Shown here: positions 25,060 to 39,488 of the stretch, piece by piece
Numbering within the stretch: the stretch's first letter is position 1
Layout: every line of letters starts with the position of its first letter
Source: Microvelia longipes
Taxonomy: Eukaryota; Arthropoda; Insecta; Hemiptera; Veliidae
Length of the DNA stretch: 64,000 nucleotides
Direction: 5' to 3'
Assembly: GCA_018340805.1 (NCBI GenBank)
Contig: JACMZG010001908.1
Location: 33,639,239 to 33,703,238, forward strand
Position numbers and translations under genes: made by a program
The notes under the pieces: generated by a model
What the model was told of the DNA's origin: nothing
Database searches by the model: none
What the model saw: the letters and a program-made list of their open reading frames with translations, nothing else

Positions 25060-25856
25060 AAACTTCTAGGAAGAAGAAATAAATGAGTGATGGTTATTTC
25101 ATTGAGTGAATGACAGGGTTCTTCGTCTGATAAACAATGATCCACCAAATGCCAATCTACAAACATTAAAATAAGGCGACTGATAATATAATCGGTCGGG
25201 TTATATAATTTCAAATGATTGGCCATTGTAAGCAAAAATCAATTTGAAAATTCAAAGTAATATATAGGATTTATTCCAGTGCATCATTTAATAGGAAATA
25301 AAATTATAAAATTTCCTCTTGCCTAGACCTACACTACAAAGTACTGAAAGGAAACGCAAACATAATTAATACGCATCAGTTGAATAGGGTTCTCTACCTT
25401 GGCTCTGTCAGTGCCTTCAACCTTACCCTAGTTGAATTAATGATTGATAGAGTGGAAAATGTATACAATAATTTTCTAATATTGCTGATTTAACGTTCAA
25501 AATCTGTTTGTTTCAGTTATAAAATTAGGATTATTAAGCTTTTCAGAAACACGTTTTTTTAAAGGAGAAGCTATTAAAAAAGGAACTTTAGAGCTGAATA
25601 TTGTCAGCTAAGGAATAAAGAAATTAATTTTATGCTAGTGGACGTTTTGGGTTTTTCTCCTGTTCTTTCCGGTAGACCTATCATTTGTACAATAATGTCA
25701 AGCATCACCTAAACCTAAATATTATTTAAATTATAATAAATGTATACCTTTCTTGTTAGACGAGAAAAATCATACCTGAAACAAATCAAAGACAAACACG
25801 TTAATACAAATAGTCTCATTTGGCATATCATAAATAAACAATGCGTAGTCTAAAAT

Positions 25857-26013
<157 letters not shown>

Positions 26014-26113
26014 AAGTTAACTTTTAAAGTTTTTAAAAATGATTTATTTAATTAACTCAAAATAATATAATCACATTTAGAAACGGAACTAAATCTAATG
26101 TTTATCACAATTA

Positions 26114-27040
26114 TTATCTTTGTGTGAGGTCGATGGTTGGGGAGTACTGATAGTTCGGATAGTGTCAGTGTTGTCCCGAGCTAAGTTTGACGGTCCAGTT
26201 GTCTGGTCAGTCGTCGATGGAAATAAATTGTCTTTAACTAAATTACTTAGAATTTTATCGTCATCCTCTATTAGGCTTATCTCTACTCTGGAGAGAGCGT
26301 CATCATTAAGATTATGTAAGCCTTTTTTGTAAATTATTTCAAGTCATATTCTTCTAACTTGAGTCTCCACCGCATAAGTTTGGAGTTGGGTTCTATGAGG
26401 TTGAATAACCACTGTAAAGGCCTAAAAAATGTTTCAATCCAGACAATCGCTAATAGTTCCCGTTCGATCGTTGAGAGATTTGCCTCAGCAGTGTTTAAAG
26501 TTCTACTAGCATAAGCTACTGGTAGATCATTATCGTTTTTATTTGACTAAGCACAGCTCCTAAAGCTACGTTTAAAGCGTCGCTGGTGAGAATGAATGGT
26601 TTAGAAAAATCAGGGGATTGTAAGATTGGTTTATCGATGAGTAAATTTTTACAAGTGTGAAAACTTGCACATATTCAGGATCATTTAAATCTAACTTTGG
26701 TTTTTCTTAAGGTACTTTGTCATTGGTTTTGTTAGTCTTGCTAGTTCTTTTAAAAATGTTCTGTAATATGAGAGAAGGCCCACAAAGCCTTTAATCTCTT
26801 TTTGCGTCATTTGGAGGGGATAATTTAGCTTAAATTTAGCAGGGTTTGGTTTGATTCCTTCAGGTGAAACTAAATGTCCTAGATATTTAATGGAATTCTT
26901 TAAAAAATCTGTCTTGTCAAGTTGAATTTTAAAGTTAGCTTTTCTAAGTCTCTCAAAGACTTGTCTTAACCTTAATAAGCATTGTGCTAAATTGGTGCTG
27001 AACACAATGATGAATCTCTGTACACAAAAAGCCTTACAGA
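26114..27040 (-). pseudogene. Ty3/gypsy pol fragment, C-terminal RT half and RNase H (second occurrence)
   Basis: Same content as 6894-7857. Here the thumb and connection region is open from [20 protein letters not shown] through GLLSYYRTFLKELARLTKPM (26691-27005), because the extra T seen in copy A is absent. The catalytic YxDD box is still damaged and RNase H is in another frame, so it remains a pseudogene. Confidence 0.88.
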
Positions 27041-27079
27041 TATCCTGTTATTTTAAAAAAAAGTATAATCCCAAATAGA

Positions 27080-27472
27080 GTACATGTTACGGCAAAATAT
27101 TATAAGACCATCTCACCCTCCCTGGAACTCACCTTTATAGATAGTTCCAAAGAAATTAGATGCCTCTGGCAAAAAAATGGAGCATTGTTTTTGACTGTCG
27201 TAAACTTAACGAAAAAACAGTGGATTGCCGCTTCCCGATTCTAAACATAACAGACTTTCTAGACCAACTAGGCAACTGTCAATACTTTCCAACAATAGAT
27301 TTAGCTTCCAGGTTAGGTAGATGAGAGTAGTATTCCCAAAACTGCATTTAGTACGGAAAATGGTCAGTTTGAATTTGTTCGAATGCCCTCCGGCCTTCGA
27401 AATAGTCTACGTACCTTTCAGCGTGAAATGAATGACATACTTAGAGAAGTGCCATGTGCGGTATATTTAGAC
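27080..27472 (+). pseudogene. Ty3/gypsy pol fragment, N-terminal RT half (second occurrence)
   Basis: Same as 7862-8255: IIRPSHPPWNSP with a following stop, FPTIDLAS, FEFVRMPSGL, and an end at VYLD inside the catalytic box. Opposite orientation to the other half. Confidence 0.87.
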
Positions 27473-27484
27473 GCTTGTAATTTA

Positions 27485-27895
27485 AAGGGCCCCATACAGA
27501 ATACTAATGCCAAAAAAGGTACACTCCATCAGGCATACTCCATGAGGGCTCTAGATATTCTTTAAAGAATTAAAAATATATTCTAGACCTTAGATCTTCT
27601 ATACTTTAGATTTTTATGGCCCCTATTTATTATAAGGGCCCCATATAAAGGCTATAGCCAATGATGGTCCTTAACATATTTAGTCAGGCCTTAAAGTAGC
27701 AGAAAATGGCCTTATTAGGAATTGATATTTTTAAGTATTTAAAATATTCTCACTGCTACCTAAATTTAGATCCTTTAAGACCCCTATTCTTTATTCTTGG
27801 CCTTAAATGGTCCTATACGAAAGACTAGGACCAAAAAGCCGTTTGATATACCTGATCAGGGACCTAAAGCAGTACAAAAGGGCTCTAGAGATTAA
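27485..27895. repeat. Degenerate tandem repeat, three units (second occurrence)
   Basis: Counterpart of 8268-8685. Confidence 0.5.
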
Positions 27896-29906
27896 ATAAA
27901 CAAATGTTTAATTAAATATTACATTAAAATGAATAAACTTAAGTTTTACATAAGTTCTTTTTTTTACTTTAATATTACTTATTTTACTTATTTATACTTA
28001 TTATAATTACTTATTAACATATTTCTTACACAAATTATAAACATTATATACTAAAATGTAAAAAGAAAAATGTAACAAACACCGTAAATAGTTTGTTTAC
28101 ATTTACAATATAAAACAAGATGGCTGTGCCCATAGGAAAATTTTAGCCAACTCCTTAGTGGTCAAATGTGAACTACGTGCCATGTCTGACAGAAATCGCA
28201 TTTATTTTCCTACTTGGTCTATATATTACTTTCAGTCCAAACATAGGTTTTTTGGCCAAACGCTTCACTAACTTTTACTTTATATTTGAAAAAGGAAAAA
28301 AGTAGGCAGTATGTCAAGATAAAACTAAGACGAGGTTGTGAATTAGATAACAAGTGAAAGAGGACAGTAAGCAAGTAAGGTAAACCCTACTCTTGACTCA
28401 TCAGACCGTTTACACACTTTTCTTTCCTGCTTTCTCCCTTTAACTTTCTTGTTGTCTAGTACTGCTTAGTTTCCTTTGCCCTCTTCAACAGGATTTAGTC
28501 CCTTAAAGTCTTTCTTTGATAATTTGTCACCATTCGTCTTTCTTAAGTTTTTATATCTTTACTGTTTCTCTCCTTTTGTTATTTCTTTACACTGCTCTTA
28601 GTGTTATTTAGCTAATTTAGACCTAAAAAGAAAAGGGTAATTAGAGTGAAGATTATTATTTGTTATAATATTTTAATCTCCAGCACTTTATTAATAAGCT
28701 ATTCTTTTTATAAAGGGTCATTTGATTGGTGAGGTTCATAACCATTTTCCTAAATTTACAGAAGGGTCGACTTGTATTCTACAAGAGTATATAAAAGCAC
28801 ATTTAGCCAACTCTTTTAGGTCATCGACACGCTAAAGTGGAACACATTAATTGAAACAACCAAGTTGTGACAAAAAGATTTAAAATCAAACTCTCTACAT
28901 ATTTATTACCAAAAGATTGGTTTTTTTTTATTTCTTTCTGTTGAATCATAGAATTATATTAAATTCAGTTTTGTCATTCATTTTGTCACCATCACGCATA
29001 AATGGTACGGTAACAAAATTTTATCAACATGATTTGATGTAAAATGTTTTATGCAAAAACAGACCTATGATTTTTCACTCCAACCAAGTTTCCGAGCCGG
29101 GATACGTAAACGGTGCTTCATGCTTTTTAAGTATATCCCCTGTTAACTCCCATCAAAGTGCAGTTTTCTCCCTACTCTTTCACTAATCCGCATTTACTTA
29201 CCATTTCCTAATTATATGTTTTTACTATCTAAAAATAAGTAAAACAACCCTTTTGCAGCCTGACCTGATTTTTAGACACATTTTATCATGTTAACAAAAA
29301 TAAATAAAATGTTTAAAAAATTCAAATACTCCCATTGACTTTTAAATCATACTTAATTTTGATTTATGTAAATTTTATACGGTACTTAGACTTGTTGATC
29401 TCATTATAAATAAGTAGTGTTAGCAAACTTTATAAGTACGATAGAGTTAATATTCCACTCTTTTATTCAAAAGCTTTACGACAGCATGATAATTCTAAAA
29501 AATGTAATAAAGCTGAAAATAACATAAAATATGAGGCGTACTCAAACAAAAAGTAATTTATAAACAAGTTATATTTTAAAAGGGAAAACGACAAACTAAC
29601 TTTGCATTTTCAAAATTTTACCTCTCTTATAATCTCTTTAATGGCAAATTCTCTGGTTAAAAAGGGATAAACAGGTCGAAATCCTCCCCATTGAAAGATT
29701 ATGTTTCATTAGTTAGTTCACAAATAATATTTATTACTGAAGAAATTTGATAAAAGTATAAAATGATAATGCATTGAGGTAATTAATGAAGAGTAAAACA
29801 TTTTTATATGCAGAAATATAATGTAACACTTACTACGTCAAGGTTTACGACTTTTGAACAATAACTTGTGGTCTTTATAGTGAATAACCTTTAGAAAAAA
29901 ATCGTA
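27896..29906. other. AT-rich region without recognised genes (second occurrence)
   Basis: Counterpart of 8686-10730. Copy B is missing a stretch of the ACTTATTTATACTTATTA-type AT sequence near 27965. Confidence 0.5.
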
Positions 29907-29908
29907 TG

Positions 29909-29956
<48 letters not shown>

Positions 29957-29957
29957 T
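29907..29957. repeat. (TA)n microsatellite
   Basis: Counterpart of 10731-10780 with one phase shift. Confidence 0.95.
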
Positions 29958-29959
29958 AA

Positions 29960-30209
29960 CTTGAGCAGTTAATCAATTAACAAGCACTACTCGTAACTCA
30001 TTTTTATCTGTACTTTTCAAAGAAAATGCGCTGAAAACTTAAAAGAAAAACACCTACTGAGCATTAAACTAGTGGAAATAATGATGTGCACTCCTAACTT
30101 TAGAGGCATAGTTTGTTATGATCAACAGGATAATTATGCGTATTTTCCTTCGAAAAATACTAAGAAAATGAATTACGAGTAGTGCTTGATTATTTAGTGA
30201 CTGCTCAAG
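29960..30209. mobile_element. Foldback element FB1, short copy (second occurrence)
   Basis: Identical in length and ends to 10781-11030 (CTTGAGCAGT / ACTGCTCAAG). Confidence 0.8.
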
Positions 30210-30993
30210 TTATAAAGCATAATCCGGAACAGTATGGGGGATTATTTTAGTAATAATCCATGCTAAAATAACAGTATAGTCTAAAAATTATTTTTCTGAG
30301 TGCTTACTCCTCGGAATATACAGAATATGTAGAGATTTATGTAAAGAGAATATAGAGATTCATTTATAGAGGAAATATATTTCATTCATAAAATATAGAG
30401 ATTCTAAGCCTTATTGGATTCCGTTCGAAAATAATTTTAATTTGTGCAACCAAACAATTTAAGTGCTTACAGCTCAGAATCTAATGGACGGATTATGAGT
30501 AAACTTCTAACTACCACTACTCCTGGGTCAGAATAGACACATTCTATGCTTATCAAGATCTGTTCCTTAATAAAAAATAAAGGTACATTGTTAAAATTGA
30601 ATAAGAACACACATTCTTATCTCACCAAAAGCCACTTCCGTGGTGAAAACAACCCCCCTTCAAGTCTTTGTTCCAAAAAGGTAGTAAATTCAACTTTTCT
30701 GTCCCGCCAAGTCATGTCGGTTCTGGTTTGAGACGGCAATTCGCCTTTTAAAGTGAAGTATCTCATTTAAATTAAGATCAAATTATTAGCTTCTTCTCCT
30801 TGGTGGCGTGCCAGCAGATGAAAAAAATAAAGCTATTCAACTTTAGAGGTAGCAACTTTATTTAACTTTAGTATGTGGTTTATGTTAAGTTTTCAGTTTT
30901 TCTTCAGTTACTAATGGTTGTACGACTGTCCAATGTTATAAAGGCAAATAAATAAACAAGTTAAAAGGTTATTTTACCGCAAGTTGAAGAAGC

Positions 30994-31192
30994 AATCGAA
31001 GAATCAGCTACCGTCGATACTTGCTGTTGGATATAAATATCCCTGGACCGGTTTCGGCATAAAATCAGTGATTAACTTTATTAGTTAAGAGCTCGAGTGT
31101 TGCCCCGCCTGCTGATGATGGCGTTATGCCGAAACCGGTCCAGGGATATTTATATCCAACAGCAAGTATCGACGGTAGCTGATACTTCGATT
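30994..31192. repeat. 69-bp inverted repeat with hammerhead-like core (second occurrence)
   Basis: Counterpart of 11817-12015, loop in the same orientation. It serves as a control for the inverted loop at 24204-24234. Confidence 0.85.
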
Positions 31193-31922
31193 AAATAAAC
31201 AAGGTATGAGTTGCAGATAAAGCTGTAATGAATGTAAGCGATGCAGGATAAAATTATGAATTTCGGATTTATTGATACTGGAATGATAAAGGGCATCAGA
31301 CAATTCGAAAAAGTACACACACAGGCTGTGTGTGTGTCAACGTAAAAGTGAAGGAAGATTAAAAATAAGAAGTGAAAAATGTCATTTTCAAACCTATTCC
31401 TATGTACCTCAACCTCTTCTATTTATTTTCATTATATTTTTTATCTAAATGTAACATCCTTTTAAAGATATAATAGTATTTTTATGTATATTTAGCCGTT
31501 TTCAGCCAAAAGGCCCTTAAAACCCAAAATTTTGTTGCATGTATAATATACAGTGGCAGCTTATGTTAATTTTTGACTTTTCTTTGGAGATCTTAGTATT
31601 TAAGTGGTAAAAATGGTTTTAATAGGAAAGAATTAGGCGCAGAGGTCTGCAAACCAACAGCATTTTCTTTGAAATGCGTCAATCCATTGTTTTCTTGAAA
31701 CGTTACAGTTTTAATAAAACCATGGACTGTTGTTCAAACAGTCCAAACAACAACAAACAACAGTCTCAAACAATCCATGGTTTCGGTTTATGAATAAGAT
31801 CAATACTTATTCTATTTTTTCCGAATTTTCGAAAAGAACCCAACAATCTACTAGCATAACAACACAATCTAGGAACATAATTTGCAAAACCCAAGCAGAA
31901 AAATCCTACCCACCAAAAATAT

Positions 31923-32480
31923 TGGGTACGGGGCACTTCAGAACTTTTCCTCATCACATTGGTTCGCTACTCTAATCCTCCCTACTTCGGATTTGCTTCG
32001 TTCGTCCTTAAAATATACAATTCGTTAAAAGTATTCTACAAAGCCTCTTCGGCTTTGTAGTGTATACATTCATTTCATTTCCAGATGTCACCCATTCAGG
32101 CACTGAACTCATTTGATGCTGCTTAACTTTTATGATTAAAAAAATCATGGATATACTTGTCATATAAAATAGTTCATAAGTATTTTGATAAGAATTGAAT
32201 TAATGCTGATTACCAGATGAAACTTAACACATATGTTAGTCTTATAAGTGGCTAAATGCTTGCCAAATCTCAATCTGAACGCACCATTTTTCCGCGTTTT
32301 ATGATTTTTTTGATATTTTTGCTGAGGTATTATTGCGAGCTACGATGATAACAGAAAAACAACCACTTAGGAGGACTTAAAAACCCTTAAAACGGATAAT
32401 TTCGGTGACATCCCGGTTTCGGATTTTTTTCCAAACACAATACTTTTTCTATATACCTACGGTATAAATGAGGAAAAGTA
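31923..32480 (+). mobile_element. R1 repeat, copy b (second occurrence)
   Basis: Counterpart of 12746-13303, including the CTACAAAGCC/GGCTTTGTAG palindrome. Confidence 0.85.
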
Positions 32481-33534
32481 ATACATCCCATAATTTATAT
32501 AAGAAAGGAAAAGTTCGACTTGTGCCAATATTTCAATTTCCTTAGAAAAGTTAATCCAATGAATTTTCTTTTAAAAGACGATCCAAAGTGTAATTCATAT
32601 AGTTTACAAAATCTTACCATGTTATCTTTATACTATAGTTTGATATATCGCTTCGAAAGGTTTTACCATGAAGCTTAGTCCATTTGTCTTATTCCTAGTT
32701 TCAACATAGCCCAACATGTAAGCTCCTCTCTGTGTTACTTAGACATCTCAATCCCAGTATTAACCATAACGACAAAATACACAGCTATAAATTTTCTTGA
32801 AAGTGTTGTTATGACAATTTACCCTTTAGATATTTGTAACAAATAGCTTACCTCAGGATTCTACAAATTATTACACAGGTTTATTACTTAGAATTTCTTA
32901 TTTTACATTACGAAATCTTATTTATCATAAATAATTTCTTAAGATGTTATTTATTTAACGTAATAATCTCTGCTTAAAGCGATATTCAGTGGACTTGGAT
33001 TTATTTGAGATTATTATAAAGAATGACAAGCGATAAATTTTGGAAATACACTGCTTGTAGTTTACCGTTTTCTACATTTTTCACAGTATTTGGAAAATAA
33101 CTTGCAATAAATCAACTAAGCGTTGGAAAATCTTAAAAAATAAAGATAGTTTCTTTAAAAAACTCTATTATTTTTTAAAATTTTAAATACATGTAACCCT
33201 TTAAAATTAAATATTACTTAAATTGGTCTTTATTTGTATTTATGTTATATAATTTACATTAAATAATATATAATACCGTTTATCTATTTAAAGATAATTC
33301 CTAATTATCTATTTAAATAAATAGATATTTATCTTTAAATAAAAACTAATCAAAATAATTATCAATTTTTAAGCGTACTTTTATTTATTTCCAAATTTGG
33401 TTAAGAATACGTTCAATAGGACATCCGTGAAGAAAGTACTGCACATTCTGAGGACTTATAGTACAACTTAATCTAAGTTAGACAACTAACATAGTGAGAG
33501 TAAGTAAAACTGATGACCAAAAAAAATTAAAATT

Positions 33535-34284
33535 GGGTACGTGGTACCTCGGGATTTGCTACGATTATCCTCCCTACATCGTACAACACGCATCACTCGT
33601 CCTCACACTATGCAATTTTATACTGCAACACGTCTACGGGCACGCGTCGCTCATCCCCAGATAGTAATTATATTAGTTTTATACTCAATGGTCACCCATC
33701 CAGGCACTGACCTCGCTCGTTGTAGCTTAACGTTTTATGATCTAACAAAAACCATAGATATACTTTCCGTATTGAAACGAAATTTAGTATAATTATTAAG
33801 TACGTAAAGGGATGCACTTGTGCTAAATTTCAGCTCAATTAGATAACTTTTTGATTGTATCATCGTTTTTTATTTTTAAAAAAGAACATATTACAAATTA
33901 GTCGATAAAAATACTAAAAACTTTTGCTGATAATCAGATGAAACTTGGCACATATGTTAGTCACATGGTGCCAATCTCAAATTGATCGCAACATTTTTCC
34001 GCGTTTAATGATTTTTCGAAATTTTTGGTGGCAATATTGCGGGCCAATGGCGTCATAAAAAAATATTTTTTGAATAACATAACTAGACCTATAGAATAAA
34101 CTTTTGTACTTATAAATACACTGGGAAAACGATGGACACACACAAACTCATACAGACAAAAAATGTTGTGAAAACCATTCAGGATGTCTTAAAAACACAT
34201 GAAACGGATAATACCGCTGGAATCCCAATTTCGATTTTTTTTCGCAAACACAATTCTTTATCTGTATATCTACGGTAAGTAAAA
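33535..34284 (+). mobile_element. R1 repeat, copy c (second occurrence)
   Basis: Counterpart of 14360-15114; one clear substitution near 33615 and several indels. Confidence 0.82.
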
Positions 34285-35071
34285 GTAAAAAGATAAAGGT
34301 TTGTTGTTGAATCACTCCAAAAGACATCTAAATAAACCAAATTTATTCAATTCAAAACATTTCTATGAAATGTTACTCCAGTTATTTTCACACGAGATAT
34401 AAAAGGAAATTGTATGTTCCAAGAGAAACCAATGAAGAAAATTAAAATAACTGTTTTAATTAATGCCCTAGTAAACCACGACTTCATCTCCTAAACTACA
34501 CTCCTAGAAACTACATTTTCTACATTAAATTTTAAATTTACATAAAATAGTTTCCGTGTTGAGAAGCAAAGAGATAGTTTTCTTATAAAGTTTGAAAACA
34601 AAGATAAAAATATTTTGAAGTGCAAAATATATTCCACTAAGAAAATTAAAATAATTTTCTAAAAACATTTGGCAACATTTCCAAATGACGTATAAATTTC
34701 AAAATGAATAACAAAATCTTTTAAACACAGTTTAATTATTCAATTTGATGTTATTTATTTTAAATTCATATATTTAAAATTATATTATTCAATATTTTCT
34801 CAGTTAAGTATAATAAAAAAGTCTGGCGCAAAAGGCCACAAGCCGGGTGATGAAATTGTGCTTTTTCCTCGAACTACAAACATATAAGTTATCCACCAAA
34901 ATATTAAGGATATTGGCATATATTCAGGTCAGCAGTATAGATCTCGATTACTGTTACGTTCAGCTCCTTCTCTGCAAAGTACTTATTAATATGGTTTATA
35001 TAGCGATTTATAATTTAATGTTTCATTATAATAAAATTATATCTTATTGACCTAATTCGTTAATTTACGAA

Positions 35072-35072
<1 letters not shown>

Positions 35073-35155
<83 letters not shown>

Positions 35156-35166
35156 GTGTGTGTGTG
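35073..35166. repeat. (TA)n/(TG)n microsatellite
   Basis: Counterpart of 15900-15998, uninterrupted TA. Confidence 0.95.
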
Positions 35167-35224
35167 TATGTATACGTCTAGGTCATTGGCTGCTACGATA
35201 TAATGACTTTGTTAAAAAGTCATC

Positions 35225-35950
35225 GGGTACAAGATAACTTTTCCTCATTATATTGGATTCGCTACGTTAATTATCCTTACTTTGGACTCGCTTCGCTCGT
35301 CCTCAGACTATAGAAGTCAAATTTATACTGGAACACGATTGAAATACATTCGTTTCAGTCCCAGCGATCACCCATCGAGACACAGACCACGCTCGATGGT
35401 GCTTAACATTTATGATCCAACAAAAATCATGGATATACTTGTCGTATTGAAATGAAATTTAGTGTTTTTATCTATTACATAAGGTTCACACTTGTACCGA
35501 ATTCCAATTCAATTGGATTATTTTCTTAATTGTTAAAAAAACGTACACATTTTATTTGATAAAAATTGAACTAATGCTGATAATGAGCTGAAAAATGGCA
35601 TATGTGATAGTCTTTACATAGCTACTGCGTGCTAAATCTTTAAAAAAATATGGAAACATTTTTCCGCGGTTTTAAAATTTTGCTGACACATTATTATTAA
35701 TGACGTCATGATGAAGTTAATTTCCGAACAGCATAATTAAACCTATAGACTGTTTATTGTACAAAGTTTCAATTCTCTAGTGTATAATTACGACGATAAC
35801 AGACACACACATACAGACAGAGAACTTTGAGAAAACTACTCAGGAGGTCTTAAAAGACCTGAAACGGATAATTCCGGTGACATTCCGGTTTTGGATTTTT
35901 TTGCAAACACAATACTTTTCCTATATACCTACGATATAAATGAGGAAAAA
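35225..35950 (+). mobile_element. R1 repeat, copy d (second occurrence)
   Basis: Counterpart of 16055-16787. Confidence 0.88.
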
Positions 35951-36672
35951 ATAAAAATCAAACCAGAAATGGAGTTTTGAGCAACAACACACACTGTAAA
36001 TGAAATTCGCAACAGGGGTCTTATTTGTATTTTAATATTCGTTATAAGCACATATTTTAAAGATGATTAATACAATTTTTCGTCGCCCATTACTTACGTA
36101 AAATTACATAATATAATATAGGCTCGGATTGTTTTTGATATTTTATCCCTCGACTATAACAAAAATAACGCCTGTTATATTGTGTTTATGTTAGACAGCA
36201 ATACAAACATGTATTGCAAAAGTTTAACAAATTTTTAAATTAGTCATTCATCTCTCAATTTTCGATGCTTAACTAATAAATAACTGCTAAACTAATAATA
36301 GATGATTAACTAGAAATAATTTAGCACGGAGATAATATTAATACACACGTTATAAAATAAACAGTTAAAATTCGTCTTAAACTCACCTAGTAAAAAATAT
36401 AAACAAAAAATTAAGACATTTCTTCGTCCTGATTTCTGGTCTATTTTGAATCTAGGGTACCAACAATTTTTTTTACATATCACGTAACTATAAATCTGTG
36501 ATAAAGCTTTGACTTTAATCCATCCAATATACTTTTTTTTAACTTTGTCATCAAAACTCTGTCTACAAACAGCCCAGGAAATCTTCTTTGGCACTTTTGA
36601 AAACTCCCTGCAATATCAACCAATTCAAAATACCATCAAAAAATGTTTGATGGTATTTTGTATATGACATCC

Positions 36673-36828
36673 TTAAAGTCCTTCTCTAAACCGCTTTAAC
36701 CACTTGTGGACCGTTGGTTCCTTCAAGGCAGCTTCTCCGTACACTATCAGTAATGCTTCATGATTCTTGCTTAGTTTAGCAAGAAATTTGATATTGATAC
36801 GCTGCTGATCGGTAAGAGAGATTTCCAT
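36673..36828 (-). pseudogene. Mariner-type transposase N-terminal fragment, frame open
   Basis: ATG at 36828; 51 codons read MEISLTDQQRINIKFLAKLS, then a segment to VYGEAALKEPTVHKWLKRF and a stop after REGL. The layout matches the first helix-turn-helix of mariner transposases, normally about 345 residues with a DDD or DDE catalytic domain; nothing of that domain follows. The frame is intact here, whereas copy A has two compensating indels, so this is probably the better sequence. Remnant only; no function expected. Confidence 0.75.
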
Positions 36829-36887
36829 GCCGACGAGTTATTAAGAAAGGGGTCGGACCAACTGACTGATGACTCATGAGGCGCTGT

Positions 36888-38854
36888 CAGGCGCGGATAC
36901 AAGGGGGGGGGCGATCGCCCCCCCCCCAAGATCCAAAAAATGGAGGAAAATTAAAGTAGCTTAGGCGGCGCCGGTTAATTTTTGTTTTTAAATTTTGAAA
37001 AAATCAATTAAAAAGAGCAAAATTTTCTTAAGCTCGCTTCGCTCGCTATATTTGTTATTAATTAATTTTTAAAAAATCTGCTTTTTGTATAATTTGGACT
37101 AAAAATATTTAAAGAATTAACTGCTACCGCAATGGGGCAACTCAGTAAAGAAATGTTATATACACAACGTTATATACACTCCTGTTACAAGGTACGCAAA
37201 AAAATTTAGCTCGATGGTAGATGGCCCCCTTAGCTGGAGTTTTGGGAACACCTGACGTAAATTATTTGACATGATGCCATTTAAGTAATTTTAACTTTAG
37301 TGTTTAGTAGGGCTAAGGTTGATCGACACTGCGAGGAGTTTCACATCTTGCTATCTATGTCGGAAATTAATCGACCATAGCCGCTACGCGGCCTCCTGAG
37401 GAATGCTTCAGGCCGAGGGCCTTCTTGTGGCCACGTTGTTTTGTATTATTTGTTGTTTTACTATTATTTTTACTTTTCCTCACCTTCTTATACAGAAGGT
37501 ATATAGGGAAAGTATTGGTTTCACCCAAAAAATTTTAACCCGAGCTGTCACTGGAATTATCCATTTTAGGTGTTTTTAGGACCGTCAGAACCGATGTCAG
37601 CTTGATGTTGTCTGTGTGTGTGTGTCACGCATAACTCCCACTGTATTTATGCTAGATAGTTGAAACTTGGTAAAAATCAGTCTTAGGTCTAGTTGGGCTG
37701 CCCGGAACATCAAAATTTTATGTCCCATTAACCCTATTTGCTTAGTCAGCAAAAATTTAAAAAATCGTAAAAATCGAAAAATGACCGGTGAACTTGAATT
37801 TTGGCAGGATATACCTCTTAATATAAACACAATCTTCCGAATTTCGATTTTTCGTTAATGTTTTTTGCCATGTATTTAGCGAATTATTGCCGCCTTGCTA
37901 TGGCCTTTTCAAGTCCACAATCGTTGTTTAGTATTAATTTTTACATAGCATTTTTGCCACGTATTAGCGAATTTCAATCGCTGATATGGCCCTTTTGGGG
38001 CCATATATGAGATGTATCTAGTGTTGAAAAATTATCTTTCACCCACTGTATACAAAAGGAAAAACTTTAATTTTAATAGCTGATGATGTCATAATTAAGT
38101 TATTTGCCATATCGCTACTTAGAATGGTCCGATTTGAGCAGAAACCGGTTCCAACTATAAAAGACCTTCCAGGCGCTTTGCGAACCTGCTTAGCTCGCCG
38201 TTGTTCTGTGGGGGCCATTTTTGTCCTAGAAATAGGGGTCTTTCTTTCATACTACCTCTCACGATCTAGCAATACTGAACCTAACAGATATCGCAGAAGT
38301 TATTGACCTGGACGTATACATATATACAACATTATAATATAATATATTTATATATTTGTATATATGTTGTATATATGTTGTTATATATGTTGTATAATGT
38401 TGGATTATATATCCAACGTTTGTGTCACTAGGATGGTGTATTTCAGCTGAAACTGATCTCAATCTATTTAGCTTGCCGTCAACTTGAATATGTAATATTG
38501 TTTAAAAGCCAATTTTTAATGACATCATACCTAGGGTTGATGACGTAGTTTTTTCCAAACAATAGGCCTCAGAACCTTCTTAACATCTTGCCATATACCA
38601 AGTTTCATTTCTACACAGGTAGATCTTTTACATACATACATATTTTTTTTACATACATACCCCCTCAACATCCGTTATCCAAGCTGGCTTCACTTGCATC
38701 TTTGAAATGTTTAAATGCTACTATTTAAGTAATAAGTATCTCAAGTTATACTAAGCCCTCATTAAAGCATCTGCACCCTCATGCGAAATTAATTGAGTTA
38801 TACTAAGCCCTCAATAATCGCCCCTCCCAAGAATTTGGGCCGGATCCGCGCCTG
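36888..38854. mobile_element. Non-autonomous hAT-type element (second occurrence)
   Basis: Counterpart of 17723-19713: CAGGCGCGGATACAAGG left end, right end CCGGATCCGCGCCTG, and 8-bp duplications GGCGCTGT at 36880-36887 and 38855-38862. 1967 bases. It carries the same F5-like insertion and F2 cargo; the central TA-rich palindrome (about 38325-38405) is shorter. Confidence 0.88.
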
Positions 38855-39488
38855 GGCGCTGTCCACCTAGCTTAGGCTTGATTGGGTTGTTAGTGGAGAG
38901 GGAAGCTCACGGTTTTGTCTGTCCTATTCCTGTATAAATCTAAACAATTATTTTATACGTATTTATGGGACAGACCTAGTATCTGGACTAGTACGGTATC
39001 ATTAGTCTTAGTTTCACACTACCTGGTCATCTCATTTTTGAAATACCTAAAACGCCACATTAAATTTTGTCTGTACATTTCAATCTATAAAATTTCCGAT
39101 TCACCAGTATGTATAATAACCTAACACCCCAAATTTCGTTTAGGGTTGTATTTATAGGTTCCTTATTAGTAGTGAAATCTCGAGCAGTCCCCACCTGGAG
39201 ATCCGAATAGTGGAAAATTTACGTCCTGAATGTTTTACCAGAGTATGCTTTATTAGAACTGGTTTTCTTGAAATATTCGTAGATCTTTTCTAATGTTTAC
39301 GAAAGCCTTACATCCTGTCATACCTGGCAGCCTGTTACATAATATCAATTTATAATTAGTTGATTTTAATTTGTGCGATATAAAAATGCATTATTTTGAC
39401 TGATGTAAGCAATCTCGGTTGGGCTTTTAGAGCGAGCCCAATTCTTTTTCTTTTACCAATAGTAGTAGGTGAGGAAAAATACAAAATC